A stretch of DNA of 64,000 bases from Bog-756 sp963812885 (GCA_963812885.1 CAWEWZ010000004.1:130212-194211); one strand, 5' to 3'; counted from the stretch's first letter, positions 35,670-46,342 are shown. The notes: generated by a model not told the origin, from the sequence alone. Made by a program: numbers and translations.

Positions 35670-37041
35670 ATGACCGAGCGAGCTGACGTGATCGTGCTGG
35701 GCATGGGGCCGGGCGGGGAGAACGTGGCCGGTCGTCTGGCCGAGTCGGGGCTCGATGTCGTCGGCGTGGATGCGGAGCTGGTCGGGGGTGAGTGCCCGTA
35801 CTGGGGGTGCATCCCCTCCAAGATGATGATCAGGGCCGCCGATCTCCTGGCCGAGGCCGGTCGGGTCCCGGGGATGGCCGGTGACACCACGGTGAGGCCC
35901 GACTGGGCCCCGGTGGCCACGCGGATCCGGGACGAGGCCACCGACTCCTGGGATGACACCGTGGCCGTCAAGCGGTTCGAGGACAAGGGTGGGCGGTTGG
36001 TGCGTGGTTGGGGACGCCTGGAGGGACCGAACCGGGTGGCGGTCGGCGACGGAAGTCATCGAGGCCCGGCGCGCCGTGGTCGTCAACACCGGGACGCGGG
36101 CCTGGATACCGCCGGTCGCCGGATTGACCGGCACGCCCTACTGGACCAACCGGGAGGCTGTCGAGACCGAGCAGGTGCCGGGGTCGCTGGCCGTGCTCGG
36201 AGGAGGCGCCACCGGTGTCGAGCTGGCCCAGGTATTCAGCCGCTTCGGCTCGGAGGTGACCGTGCTGGAGACCGGCCCCTGCCTCGTCGGGCCCGAGGAA
36301 CCCGAGGCCGGGCAGCTGTTGGCCGAGGTCTTCGGGTCCGAGGGTATCGATGTCAGGACCGACGCCGCCATCGGGTCTGTCCGGCACGACGGCCGCCGGT
36401 TCGCCATCGCCCTGGGCGACGGGGAGCCGCTGGTGGTCGACCGCCTGCTGGTGGCCACCGGTCGGCGTGCGGACCTCGTCCAGCTCAACGTGGCGTCCGT
36501 CGGTCTCGACGATTCGGCCCGGGCCCTTCCTGTCGACGACCACCTGAGGGTCGAGGGCGTCGAAGGCATGTGGGCGGTGGGCGACGTCACCGGCAAGGGC
36601 GCCTTCACCCACATGTCGATGTACCAGGCGGCCATCGTGGTCGATGATGTCCTCGGCCACGATGTGGTCCCGGCCGACTACCGGGCCGTACCACGGGTCA
36701 CCTTCACCGATCCGGAGATCGGATCGGTCGGTCTGAGCGAACGCGAAGCCCGCCATCGGGGACTGGAGGTGCGGGTGGGGAAGTCGGACATCCCGACCTC
36801 GGCGCGGGGCTGGATCCACAAGGCGGGGAACCAGGGCTTCATCAAGCTGGTGGAGGACGCCGACCGGCAGGTGCTGGTCGGAGCGACCTCGGCCGGACCG
36901 TGGGGCGGAGAGGTACTCGGCCTGCTCACCCTGGCCGTTCATGCCGAGGTGCCGACCTCCCGGCTGCGGCACATGATCTACGCCTATCCCACCTTCCACC
37001 GCGCCATCGAAGATGCGGTCAAGGACCTCGATCAGGCGTAG
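35670..37041 (+). CDS. Pyridine nucleotide-disulfide oxidoreductase (dihydrolipoamide dehydrogenase/mercuric-reductase-like), one frameshift
   Basis: FAD loop VIVLGMGPGGENVAGRLAE and the redox disulfide C42-C47 (ECPYWGCIPSK). The frame breaks near 36048 (extra G) and resumes as EVIEARRAVVVNTGTRAWIPP. NAD(P) loop LAVLGGGATGVELAQVF, then MWAVGDVTGKGAFTHM and a dimer domain with RVTFTDPEIGSVGL. In place of the HxxxxE pair of lipoamide dehydrogenase it has YAYPTFHRAIED, which keeps His and Glu. Corrected length is 456 residues. It is not next to 2-oxoacid dehydrogenase genes, so its substrate may be another disulfide or a quinone. Confidence 0.82.
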
Positions 37042-37082
37042 GCCCGGCGAGGGAGCAGACCGGCGTGAACGTCAGACCGGCG

Positions 37083-38066
37083 TCACGAAGATGGACGCGC
37101 CAGCGACATCTGGAACTCGTCCCCGTCCGATGCCCAGGTCGACTCGATCACGAATCCGCACTCACGGAGCTCGGCCTCGAGTGCCTCCGGTGAGAACTTG
37201 GTGCTGATCTCGGTCAACATCTCCTCGCCCGACCGGAATTCCACGTCGAGGTCGAGATCGGCGACGCGGACGGTCTGGGTCTCGGCCGACCGCAGCCACA
37301 TCTCGATGCGCTGATCTTCCTCGTTCCACCGGGCGACATGCTCGAATTTCTCCGGGTCGAAGTCGGCGCCGAGCTCTCGATTGAGCACGAGCAGCACGTT
37401 GCGATTGAACTCGGCGGTCACCCCGGCCCGGTCGTCGTAGGCGTCGACCAGCCGGGCCCGGTCCTTGACGAGGTCGGTACCGAGCAGCAGCCGGTCCTCC
37501 AGGGTCATGATCTTGCCGAGTTGCATGTAGAACTCCCGGCGTTGACCGGGATCGAGATTTCCGATGGTCCCACCGAGGAAGGCGAACAGTCGCCGCCCGC
37601 CGGTCGGGAGCTGATCGAGGTGGCGGTGGAAGTCGCCGACGACGGCACTGACGGCCACGCCCGGGTACTCCTCGGAGAGAGCACCGGCTGCCTCCCACAG
37701 GGTGGTGTCGCTCACATCGAGGGGCACGAAGCCGCGGAGATGGCCGGTCGACTGCATGGCATCGAGCAGGACCCGCGACTTCTCGCAGGTGCCGGCCCCC
37801 AGTTCGACCAGCATGTCGGCTCTGGAGTGCTCGGCGATGTCCCGGGCATGGGCGTCGAGGATCGATCGCTCGGATCGCGTCGGGTAGTACTCGGGAAGCC
37901 TGGTGATCTCGTCGAACAGCCGGCTGCCTCGGTCGTCGTAGAAGTAGACGGGAGGGATGCTCTTGGGCCGGGCGCCGAGCCCGTCGCGGACATCGCGCTC
38001 CATGGCGCCGCGCAGATCGCTGCCGGACAGATGGATGTCCATGGTCGGGGGAATCACAGTGGGCAT
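37083..38066 (-). CDS. egtD: L-histidine N-alpha-methyltransferase (ergothioneine biosynthesis)
   Basis: 327 residues. Trimethylates histidine to hercynine with SAM. The family signature FDEITRLPEYYPTRSE is at about residues 51-66, the SAM loop ELGAGTCEKSR starts at 88, and later GTIGNLDPGQR and FNRNVLLVLNRELGADFDP are typical of DUF2260/EgtD proteins. ATG 38066 gives the normal length; the frame is open further upstream without homology. It lies 50 bp downstream of egtB on the same strand. Confidence 0.93.
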   Translation of the reverse strand: MPTVIPPTMDIHLSGSDLRGAMERDVRDGLGARPKSIPPVYFYDDRGSRLFDEITRLPEYYPTRSERSILDAHARDIAEHSRADMLVELGAGTCEKSRVLLDAMQSTGHLRGFVPLDVSDTTLWEAAGALSEEYPGVAVSAVVGDFHRHLDQLPTGGRRLFAFLGGTIGNLDPGQRREFYMQLGKIMTLEDRLLLGTDLVKDRARLVDAYDDRAGVTAEFNRNVLLVLNRELGADFDPEKFEHVARWNEEDQRIEMWLRSAETQTVRVADLDLDVEFRSGEEMLTEISTKFSPEALEAELRECGFVIESTWASDGDEFQMSLARPSS

Positions 38067-38116
38067 GGGTTCGATGGGTCCTTGGGAGTGCCGGTCGGTT
38101 GGGAGGTGTCCCCTGG

Positions 38117-39376
<1,260 letters not shown>

Positions 39377-39968
39377 GCCTGCTCCTCCGGTACCCCGTGG
39401 GGATCATCGAACGGCTAGCCGGGGGATCCGGGGCGCCGTCACCAATAGAACCTAGTTGGTCACTCCTCGCGGCGAGCGCGCCAGGCGTCGATTGCTCTAC
39501 CCCCGACCGGTGCCGCTCACACCCGAACGCCCACCCCACCGTCCTCGCTCCTCCTCGCTGGTGTCGCCGATGGCCGCCCGGCACCCGGGATGCCACGCCG
39601 ATGGTCGGCAAGAAGCGCAGGTCAGTTCTGGTTTCCATCGACCGCCGTACGGGCCCCGGGGCATCATCCGAGCGTGACGGGAACACGGGGCAGCGGGTCG
39701 GGACGTTCCCATTGCAACCAACGATTGCTCGGCCGCCCGGGCGAACCGACATATCCACAGCTGGTGCACAGATGGTTCTGCCATCGTTGACCGCGATGGG
39801 CGACCAACCCGTCGCCCTGCCCGTGGCGGAAGGAGATGCCGGTGCCCGGACCGAAGCGCGGCAGGCGATGGTTGGGCATCGCCTCCCGCCTCGGGCGCCC
39901 GAGATTTCTTCGCGATTTCTTACCAACCCGTCACGTCGTCTTCATGATCGGTCCCTACCCTCGTCATT
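39377..39968. other. 592-bp intergenic region between egtB and the electron-transfer operon
   Basis: Divergent promoter region for egtB (leftward) and the small membrane-protein operon (rightward). Several frames are open, but none shows a ribosome-binding site or sensible protein composition. The right end holds an 11-bp-spaced direct repeat (39903-39921). Confidence 0.5.
39903..39921 (+). promoter_or_regulatory. Direct repeat GATTTCTT-N3-GATTTCTT, probable response-regulator site
   Basis: Two identical octamers at 39903-39910 and 39914-39921, starting 11 bp apart, the helical spacing used by OmpR/PhoB-type regulators. It lies 47 bp upstream of the first gene of the electron-transfer operon. 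The OmpR-type regulator encoded at 44123 is the natural candidate. Confidence 0.5.
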
Positions 39969-40337
39969 GTGAACGCCAAGGATCGAATCCAGAGCGGCGT
40001 CGGCCCGAAGGTGGGCACCGCCAACCGCCATGCGCGCCTCCAGCGTGACGCAGCGCTTGAGCGAGTCCGCACCATCACTCGCACCATTGCTGTGGGGTCA
40101 GTGGCGGCAGCAGCCGCCATCGGCGTCTATGTCAGCCGCGCCGTGCCGGGGCACACATCCACCCCGTCTGCTTCCACATCGGCGGCCACGGGGTCCTCGT
40201 CGAGCGGGTCGTCCACCGGCCTCTCTCCACAAGGCGGCAATCCGGCAAGCAGCCAGTCGAACACCAGCTTGTCGCCACCCAGCAGCCCACCGGCCCAAAC
40301 CCAGCAACAGGCCCCGGTGGTCAGCGGTTCGACTTGA
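39969..40337 (+). CDS. Small single-pass membrane protein of the ApbE/NuoF-like operon
   Basis: 122 residues from a GTG. Basic N-terminus (MNAKDRIQSG, ARLQRDAALERVRTITRT), one transmembrane helix at about residues 39-56 (IAVGSVAAAAAIGVYVS), then a Ser/Thr/Pro/Gln-rich extracellular tail ending VVSGST. I recall similar proteins beside ApbE and ferric-reductase-like genes in actinobacteria, without a named function. It has no FMN-binding-domain SGAT motif. It may anchor or organise the complex. Confidence 0.6.
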   Translation: MNAKDRIQSGVGPKVGTANRHARLQRDAALERVRTITRTIAVGSVAAAAAIGVYVSRAVPGHTSTPSASTSAATGSSSSGSSTGLSPQGGNPASSQSNTSLSPPSSPPAQTQQQAPVVSGST

Positions 40338-40366
40338 GTGGACGTCCAGCGGGTCGGGACTGACCA

Positions 40367-41335
40367 ATGGAACTAGGTGTGTATCGCTCATCGGTGTGGT
40401 CGACCAGGTTGGATCTGGTAGTCACCGATCCCAGCGTGATCGTCGAAGCAGTCCGACTGCTCAACGAGACTCTGGACCGAGTGGACCGCGTGGCCAGCCG
40501 ATTCCGATCGGACTCGGAGATCAACGGCTTGCATCGCGCTGCCGGGGCAGGTTCGCCCGTGGCCGTCAGCGCCGAACTCTTCGCGGTGGTCGGCGTAGCC
40601 GTGCGGGCTGCCCGTTTGACTGACGGAGCTGTCGACCCCACGGTGGGGGCGGCCATGTGCCGCCTCGGCTACGACCGGGATTTTTCGATGATGGCGGCGG
40701 ATGTGAACGGTGAGCTGCCCGAGCCCGGGCCGGTCCCAGGGTGGCGGTCGGTGATCCTCGATGCCGAGCGCTCGACGGTCGCACTGCCCGCCGGTTCGGT
40801 GCTCGACCTCGGGGCCACGGCGAAGGCATGGGCCGCCGACCGGGTCGCCTTTCTGGTGGCGTCACGGTTGGCGTGCGGTGTACTGGTCTCGTTGGGTGGA
40901 GACATCGCCATCGGGGGAGAGGCCCCCGAAGGGGGGTTTGCCGTCGGTATCGCCGACATCTGCGGAGACCTTGCGCCACCCACCACGGTGTCCATCGTTT
41001 CAGGGGGCCTGGCCACCTCGGGGATCGGAAAGCGGAACTGGGCGCTCAACGGTCACCCCGTTCACCACCTGCTGAGTCCGGCGACCGGTCTTCCCGTGGA
41101 CACACCCTGGAGAACGGTGTCGGTGGCGGCCGGATCGTGCGTCGACGCCAACACGGCGTCCACGGCGGCCATGGTCATGGGTGAGTCGGCGCTGGCATGG
41201 CTCGACGACGCTGGCCTGCCCTCTCGTCTGGTCGCGCGGGACGGCGGAACGGCGACCGTTGGCGGATGGCCGCAGGCCGCCGATGACGTGGACCCTGGCC
41301 CGACCTGGGAACCAAGGGCACGGGTTGGGCAATGA
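40367..41335 (+). CDS. apbE: FAD:protein FMN transferase (ApbE)
   Basis: 322 residues. Attaches FMN covalently to Ser/Thr of target proteins using FAD. Motifs: SRFRSDSEINGL, TDGAVDPTVG, the DLGATAKAWAADR block (147-159, equivalent to DLGGIAKGYAAD), SLGGDIAIGG (175-184), and a C-terminal metal site in VDANTASTAAMVMG. No lipobox is visible, so it may be cytoplasmic or use another export route. ATG 40367 starts 29 bp after the membrane-protein gene. The next gene overlaps it by four bases. Confidence 0.88.
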   Translation: MELGVYRSSVWSTRLDLVVTDPSVIVEAVRLLNETLDRVDRVASRFRSDSEINGLHRAAGAGSPVAVSAELFAVVGVAVRAARLTDGAVDPTVGAAMCRLGYDRDFSMMAADVNGELPEPGPVPGWRSVILDAERSTVALPAGSVLDLGATAKAWAADRVAFLVASRLACGVLVSLGGDIAIGGEAPEGGFAVGIADICGDLAPPTTVSIVSGGLATSGIGKRNWALNGHPVHHLLSPATGLPVDTPWRTVSVAAGSCVDANTASTAAMVMGESALAWLDDAGLPSRLVARDGGTATVGGWPQAADDVDPGPTWEPRARVGQ

Positions 41336-42462
41336 GCGCCGCGGCGATCGAGTTGACCGGAACCAACGCCAAGGCGTTGTGGTATCTGACCCGCTCAACC
41401 GGGCTGGTGGCGCTGATCCTGCTCACCGCCACCCTGGTCATCGGCGTCGTGGCCTCGGTCGGTTGGACCACGGCGCGATGGCCCCGATTCCTCTCGCAGA
41501 GCGTGCACCGCAATCTCTCCCTCTTCTGCGTAGCTTTTGTGGGCTTGCACGTGGTCACCACCGTCAGTGACGGCTACGTTCCGATCGGTTTTGCCGATGC
41601 CTTCCTACCCTTTCTTTCCCCCTACCGCCCGATCTGGATCGGTCTCGGTGCTCTGGTCTTCGACCTCCTCCTCATCGTGTTGCTATCGAGTGCCCTGCGC
41701 CGTCGCATTGGGTACGCCTCCTGGCGTTTCGTCCATTGGCTGGCTTACCTTTGTTGGCCGATCGCACTGTTCCACGCATTGGGAAGCGGATCGGACTCCT
41801 CGCTGCCCGTCGTGCTTGCCATCGATGCCGTGTGCGCGGCGACCGTCCTGGCCGCGGTGGCCTGGCGACTGGCCACCGGTCGGACCTTTCCCCCGGTCAG
41901 GCGGGCTGCCCTCGCGGTGGCCGCTCTCGTCGTGGTCCTGGCGGTGGCCGTGTTCGCCGCCCTGGGACCGCTCCGACCGGGCTGGTCACGACGCTCCGGG
42001 ACCTCGACCGCTCTCCTTGCTCAGCTTGCCGGCAGGGCGGCCGGCGCCGGCGGATCGACCGGCGCTCCGTCCGGTTCAGTTTCTGCCGGGGAGGCAGCAG
42101 TACCCTCAGCGCCGTTCACCGACAGCGTCACCGGCACGCAATCAAGCTCGGGTCCCGATGCTCAAGGATACATTCGGGTACGACTGACGCTGCAACTGCA
42201 GAACTCGTCCTACGCGCCCTTGACGGTGGTCCTCACCGGTCCCCCCGCTCAGGGTGGGGGTATCGACATGACCGCAGGCACCGTGACCTTTGGAAGCCTC
42301 CACGGCGTGGTGTCGTCGCTCGATCAGGGCACCATCGTTGCCTCGGTGGGGGCACCAGACCCGCTCTCGCTGACCCTGTCACTCCGGGTCGACCAGAACT
42401 CTGGAGCCCTCTCGGGGACTGTGACCGGGACGAGCCTCTCGCATGCCGGAGATGGGGACTGA
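41332..42462 (+). CDS. Ferric-reductase-like transmembrane heme protein with extracellular C-terminal domain
   Basis: 376 residues. About six membrane helices between residues 22 and 212. Two histidine pairs, H59/H73 and H135/H148, are spaced 14 and 13 residues apart on helices, as in bis-heme b ferric reductases and NOX-like proteins, so transmembrane electron transfer is likely. Residues ~220-376 form a Gly/Ser/Thr-rich outer domain of unknown fold (RVRLTLQLQNSSYAPLTVVL). ATG overlaps apbE; the NuoF-like gene starts on the last base of the stop. The family lacks its FAD/NAD domain here, and the NuoF-like protein may replace it. Confidence 0.82.
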   Translation: MSAAAIELTGTNAKALWYLTRSTGLVALILLTATLVIGVVASVGWTTARWPRFLSQSVHRNLSLFCVAFVGLHVVTTVSDGYVPIGFADAFLPFLSPYRPIWIGLGALVFDLLLIVLLSSALRRRIGYASWRFVHWLAYLCWPIALFHALGSGSDSSLPVVLAIDAVCAATVLAAVAWRLATGRTFPPVRRAALAVAALVVVLAVAVFAALGPLRPGWSRRSGTSTALLAQLAGRAAGAGGSTGAPSGSVSAGEAAVPSAPFTDSVTGTQSSSGPDAQGYIRVRLTLQLQNSSYAPLTVVLTGPPAQGGGIDMTAGTVTFGSLHGVVSSLDQGTIVASVGAPDPLSLTLSLRVDQNSGALSGTVTGTSLSHAGDGD

Positions 42463-43799
42463 TGACGCCCTCGCCGGTCAACGTCTCCATCGACCCGATG
42501 GCCAGCCCGGGAAGGCCGTCTCAGCCTCCTCCGGCGGGGGTTGGACGACTGCTGTCCGCCATGGGTGATCTCGGCCGGGCGGTCAGCCTCGACGAACATA
42601 TCCAACAGTGGGGACCGTGCCCTTTCTGGAAGGGCGCGAGCTTCTTGGAGGAGCTGGACCGCAGCGGGCTCCGGGGCCATGGCGGTGCATGGTTTCCGGT
42701 CGGAACCAAGTGGCGTTCGGTTCGACGTTCCGGCGTCCGCAGCCCGGTCGTCGTAGCCAACGGAGCCGAGGGCGAGCCGGCCAGTGGGAAGGACCGACTC
42801 CTGCTTCACCACCTCCCCCATCTCGTCCTCGATGGGGCCGCGGTGGCGGCCGGCTGCGTGGGAGCATCGCAGATTCTCGTGCACGCGCCCGAGTCTGCGG
42901 TGCCCGTGGTGGCCCGGGCCATCGATGAGCGCCGGCGGCGCAGACTCGACCGGTGCCCGATCGACGTCTTCGTCGCGTCCGATCGATTCCTGGCCGGGCA
43001 GGAATCGGCGGTGGTGAATGCCATCAACAGCTCCGCTCCGGCTGTCCCGTCGTTCACTGCACTGCGACCCGTCCGGGAGCGCGGCGTGGGTGGACGACCG
43101 ACTCTTGTCCAGAACGTCGAGTCCCTGGCCCACGTTTCGCTCATCGCCCGGTTCGGAGCCGACTGGTTCCGCCGGATCGGTAGGGAGGACTCACCCGGCA
43201 CGATGCTGCTCACGGTGACTGGGCGATGGTCCGATCCCCGGATCGTCGAGGCACCGCTCGGCATCCCACTCGGCGAAGCCCTCGGACTGCGGGCCATCGA
43301 CTCGGATCGGGTCCAGGGGGTGCTCCTCGGCGGCTACGGCGGGGGTTGGATCACCGCCGGGGAGGCCTTTGCCATGCCCCTGACCGAGGAATCAGCCCGT
43401 GCGCTCGGCTCCTCCTTGGGGCCGGGGGTGGTCGTGCTCCTCCCCGCGGAGGTGTGCCCCCTCGTCGAGGTGAGCCGGGTGGTCCGCTACCTCGAGGGGC
43501 AAGGTGCCGGGCAGTGCGGACCCTGTGTCAACGGACTCGACGCGTTGGCCTCCGCCGTGGAGCAGATCACGGTCCAGCCCAGATCGATCGGTGACCCCGG
43601 GTCCATGATCTCCACGTTGTGCTCCCTGGTCGAGGGTCGGGGTGCCTGCCGCCATCCCGACGGCGTGGCCCGATTTGTGCGCACGGCATCGCGGGTGTTC
43701 GACGACCACATCCGCCTCCACCTCCGGCGTGGGCCCTGCCACACCACGACCCCGGCGTTTCTTCCGCTCCCGGCGGCACGCCGACGCCCGGTCAGATGA
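42462..43799 (+). CDS. NuoF-like NADH dehydrogenase subunit (complex I 51-kDa family)
   Basis: 445 residues. The FMN/NADH fold is shown by GHGGAWFPVGTKW, NGAEGEPASGKDR (compare GRGGAGFPTG and EGEPGTFKDR in NuoF) and GVGGRPTLVQNVESLAH. The C-terminal Fe-S part has GQCGPCVNGLDAL and later cysteines in STLCSLVEGRGACRHPDG, enough for one [4Fe-4S] cluster. It probably takes electrons from NAD(P)H to the neighbouring ferredoxin or the heme membrane protein. It is not part of a nuo operon. ATG 42462 fits the TGATG overlap. Confidence 0.85.
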   Translation: MTPSPVNVSIDPMASPGRPSQPPPAGVGRLLSAMGDLGRAVSLDEHIQQWGPCPFWKGASFLEELDRSGLRGHGGAWFPVGTKWRSVRRSGVRSPVVVANGAEGEPASGKDRLLLHHLPHLVLDGAAVAAGCVGASQILVHAPESAVPVVARAIDERRRRRLDRCPIDVFVASDRFLAGQESAVVNAINSSAPAVPSFTALRPVRERGVGGRPTLVQNVESLAHVSLIARFGADWFRRIGREDSPGTMLLTVTGRWSDPRIVEAPLGIPLGEALGLRAIDSDRVQGVLLGGYGGGWITAGEAFAMPLTEESARALGSSLGPGVVVLLPAEVCPLVEVSRVVRYLEGQGAGQCGPCVNGLDALASAVEQITVQPRSIGDPGSMISTLCSLVEGRGACRHPDGVARFVRTASRVFDDHIRLHLRRGPCHTTTPAFLPLPAARRRPVR

Positions 43800-44011
43800 G
43801 GCGCCCGCACTTCGTCCTCGTCATCGATCCCACTGCTTGTGACGCCAGTGGCGTGTGCGCGGAGATTCTGCCCGAGCGCATCCGCCTCGACCCCTGGGGC
43901 TTTCCGATCATCGAGTATGGCGCCGTGCCCGACCACCTCCTCGACCACGCCCGGCGGGCGGTGTCCAGCTGTCCCCGTCTGGCCCTCACGCTGGTCAAAC
44001 GGACGTCATGA
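43796..44011 (+). CDS. Small ferredoxin
   Basis: 71 residues. Cysteine pattern C-x5-C (CDASGVC) and a late CP (SSCPRLAL), resembling single-cluster [3Fe-4S] ferredoxins of actinobacteria. ATG overlaps the NuoF-like stop. A likely electron carrier between the NuoF-like protein and the ferric-reductase-like protein, or towards the P450 at 8.8 kb; both are inference. Confidence 0.82.
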   Translation: MRRPHFVLVIDPTACDASGVCAEILPERIRLDPWGFPIIEYGAVPDHLLDHARRAVSSCPRLALTLVKRTS

Positions 44012-44122
44012 CGCTGAGCGGCCGGTCTGTGGAAATGCCGGAACGCCGCTTCATCATTCCGTCAGCATTGGTGAGTAGCGTTGATCCGATGGTGACGGAT
44101 TGAACTCCCCGGGATCCACGAG

Positions 44123-44791
44123 ATGAGGGTGCTTCTCGCTGAAGACGATGCTGCGCTTCGGTCCGTGCTGGATCGCGGCCTTCGTGAGAACGGCTACGTC
44201 GTGGATGCAGTGGCGGACGGTGATGCTGCTGCATCCCACCTCCGCGCCTACGACTACGAAGTCGCCATCGTCGATTGGCGGATGCCGGGTTTGAGCGGCC
44301 TCGACGTCATCGCCGATGCTCGGCGCCGCGGCATCCATACGCCGGTGCTCATGCTGACGGCGCGCGATGCCACGCCCGACCGTATTTCCGGCTTGAACAG
44401 CGGAGCTGATGACTACCTGGTGAAGCCCTTCGACTTCGGCGAACTGGTGGCCAGGCTGCGGGCGCTCCAGCGAAGACCAGCAGTTGCCATCGGTCCGCTT
44501 CTCGAGTGTGCGGATCTAGCCTTGGATCCGGATCTACGGCAGGTCACCATTGCCGGCGAGCCGATCTCGCTGACGACGACGGAGGCGGGACTACTCGAGC
44601 TCCTTCTTCGCCGCTCGCCCTCTGTCGTCACCCGCCGGGCCATGGCTGTCCATGTCTGGGACGACGAGGCTGATGCGGTCGGATCGAACACGATCGACGT
44701 GCATGTCGGCAGACTGCGGGCCAAGCTCCACGCCAGCCGGGCTCACATCGAGACCATTCGCGGCGTGGGGTACCGGCTGGTGGCCTCGTGA
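44123..44791 (+). CDS. OmpR/PhoB-family response regulator
   Basis: 222 residues. Receiver domain with acidic pocket AEDD, phospho-acceptor D51 (AIVDWRMPG), and the switch/lysine motif YLVKPFDFGEL. The C-terminal winged helix includes LTTTEAGLLELLL, VWDDEADAVGSNTIDVHVGRLR and IRGVGYRL. It is followed 16 bp later by its sensor kinase. Probable targets include the upstream electron-transfer operon, where an 11-bp-spaced direct repeat is found. Confidence 0.92.
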   Translation: MRVLLAEDDAALRSVLDRGLRENGYVVDAVADGDAAASHLRAYDYEVAIVDWRMPGLSGLDVIADARRRGIHTPVLMLTARDATPDRISGLNSGADDYLVKPFDFGELVARLRALQRRPAVAIGPLLECADLALDPDLRQVTIAGEPISLTTTEAGLLELLLRRSPSVVTRRAMAVHVWDDEADAVGSNTIDVHVGRLRAKLHASRAHIETIRGVGYRLVAS

Positions 44792-44807
44792 GCGAACGGG
44801 GGACGCA

Positions 44808-46172
44808 GTGAACGCCAAGCGCGGACGCCGGATCCATGCCGTCAGGGTGGCGACGGTGGCAACGGCCGTCGTGATGGCGAGCTACGTGATCGCTGTGGTT
44901 GCTCTCAACCTCTTCGTGGTCCATCGGCTCACCACCCAGGCGGATGCTCGACTCACCCAGACTCTGGCCGATGCCGCCAAGACCAGCTTCCAGGTGCCGG
45001 GAACGGAACAACTCTCCGGCGGTCAAGACCCTGACGATGCGCCGCGGTTCGTCTGGAGGGTCATTGATACCGGTCGAGCGATACCGCTGACGCCGGGATC
45101 ACCCCCACTGCCGTCCCGGACATGGAGCACGGGGGCTTCGACCGTCGACGTGAAGGGAACGTCGTTCCGCTTCCAGTCGGTGCGATCGGACAGTGGTTGG
45201 CTGGTCGCCGGCGAGAGTTTGGCCCAGGTGGGACGCGTTCGAAGCGCACTCCTCGGGCCCGAGCTCCTCTTCGGAGCCGCGCTCTTGGTCGCAGTCTTCA
45301 TCGGGTCTTTGCTCATCGGCCTCCGAGCTTCGGCTCCTCTCGAGCTCGTTCACCGACGCCAAGTGGAGTTCACCGCCGACGCCTCCCACGAGTTGCGGAC
45401 CCCGCTCACTGTCATCCAGGCCGAGGTTGAGCTGGCTCTCAACAGATCCCGCAGTTCAGAAGAGTACGCGGCGGTGCTCCGCCGGATCGCCGGTGAGAGT
45501 CAGCGGCTACGGCGGATCGTTGACGACCTCCTGTGGTTGGCCCGAATAGACGATGAGCGGACCCAGGTTCCCGCGAACGAAGAGACCGACGTCGCGGCTA
45601 TCGCGGTCTCATCGACCGAGCGCTTCCAACCGATCGCCGCCGCGGGTCAGGTATCGATGCAGGTTTCAGTCACCGAAGGTCCAGCCCAGATCCATGCCGA
45701 CGCAAGCTGGATCGACCGCCTGGTCGGCGTGCTCGTCGATAACGCTTGCAAATTCGCCGGCACCGGTGGCACCGTCGACGTGAAAGTTCGAGCCATAGGC
45801 GCCCGGGTGGTGCTCCAGGTGGATGACAGCGGTCCAGGGATACCGCCGGACCAGCGGCCGTTCGTATTCGACCGTTTCCACCGGGGGATCGACGGACCGG
45901 GCGGTACCGGATTGGGGCTGGCCATCGCCGATTCAGTGGTTCGAGCCACCGAAGGGACATGGTCCATCGGCGATGCGCCGTCCGGTGGAGCCCGGATGGA
46001 GGTTTCGTGGCGAGGCACGGCCTCCACCAGGGCGAAAGTCCCTGACGTCGCCCATCGAACGGACCCGGCCCGGGCCGGACGCCCTCCCGCCCCGCCTTCG
46101 ACGCCCCCACCGACCACGGACACTGAGCAGCCGGTACAGGGATCCAGGGCCGGCACCTCGAGCGATTCCTAA
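44808..46172 (+). CDS. Sensor histidine kinase
   Basis: 454 residues from GTG 44808. Two membrane helices (about residues 14-38 and 152-172) flank a ~110-residue extracellular sensor region. A HisKA box has H194 (ASHELRTPLTVIQ); then DNACKFA (N box), DDSGPGIP and GGTGLGLAI (ATP lid). A proline-rich C-terminal tail of ~60 residues follows the ATPase domain. It pairs with the regulator just upstream. The signal is unknown; redox or metal state would suit the neighbouring operon. Confidence 0.9.
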   Translation: MNAKRGRRIHAVRVATVATAVVMASYVIAVVALNLFVVHRLTTQADARLTQTLADAAKTSFQVPGTEQLSGGQDPDDAPRFVWRVIDTGRAIPLTPGSPPLPSRTWSTGASTVDVKGTSFRFQSVRSDSGWLVAGESLAQVGRVRSALLGPELLFGAALLVAVFIGSLLIGLRASAPLELVHRRQVEFTADASHELRTPLTVIQAEVELALNRSRSSEEYAAVLRRIAGESQRLRRIVDDLLWLARIDDERTQVPANEETDVAAIAVSSTERFQPIAAAGQVSMQVSVTEGPAQIHADASWIDRLVGVLVDNACKFAGTGGTVDVKVRAIGARVVLQVDDSGPGIPPDQRPFVFDRFHRGIDGPGGTGLGLAIADSVVRATEGTWSIGDAPSGGARMEVSWRGTASTRAKVPDVAHRTDPARAGRPPAPPSTPPPTTDTEQPVQGSRAGTSSDS

Positions 46173-46239
46173 GGACTGCACCCGCACGTCCGAGTCTCCT
46201 TCATCTTGGGTTGGGTTCCCGGCGAGGCGGGGACTGTCG

Positions 46240-46273
46240 CTTCACGTGTCCGTCAGGAAGAACCTTTAGTCTG
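46240..46273 (+). promoter_or_regulatory. 34-bp promoter-region motif, copy 1
   Basis: Shares CTTCA-n-GT-n-TCCGTCAGGAAG followed by TTAG-n-CTG with the copy at 47566-47599, in the same spacing. It lies 69 bp upstream of the phosphodiester-glycosidase gene. TAGTCT could be a -10 element. Probably a promoter or activator site common to the two genes. Confidence 0.5.
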
Positions 46274-46342
46274 AATCCATGAACCGGATCCTCTGTTACC
46301 GGTGGAGACCCCTTTTCGCGCCCGGATGGGAGTCCGGTATGC

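Noticed and set aside
39745..39762. DnaA-box-like ATATCCACA
   Set aside because: A single imperfect box with no cluster, AT-rich unwinding region or dnaA nearby.
42100..42160. DSVTGTQ in the ferric-reductase-like protein as an ApbE flavinylation site
   Set aside because: The residue that should accept FMN (the Thr of SGAT) is Gln, so covalent attachment is unlikely.
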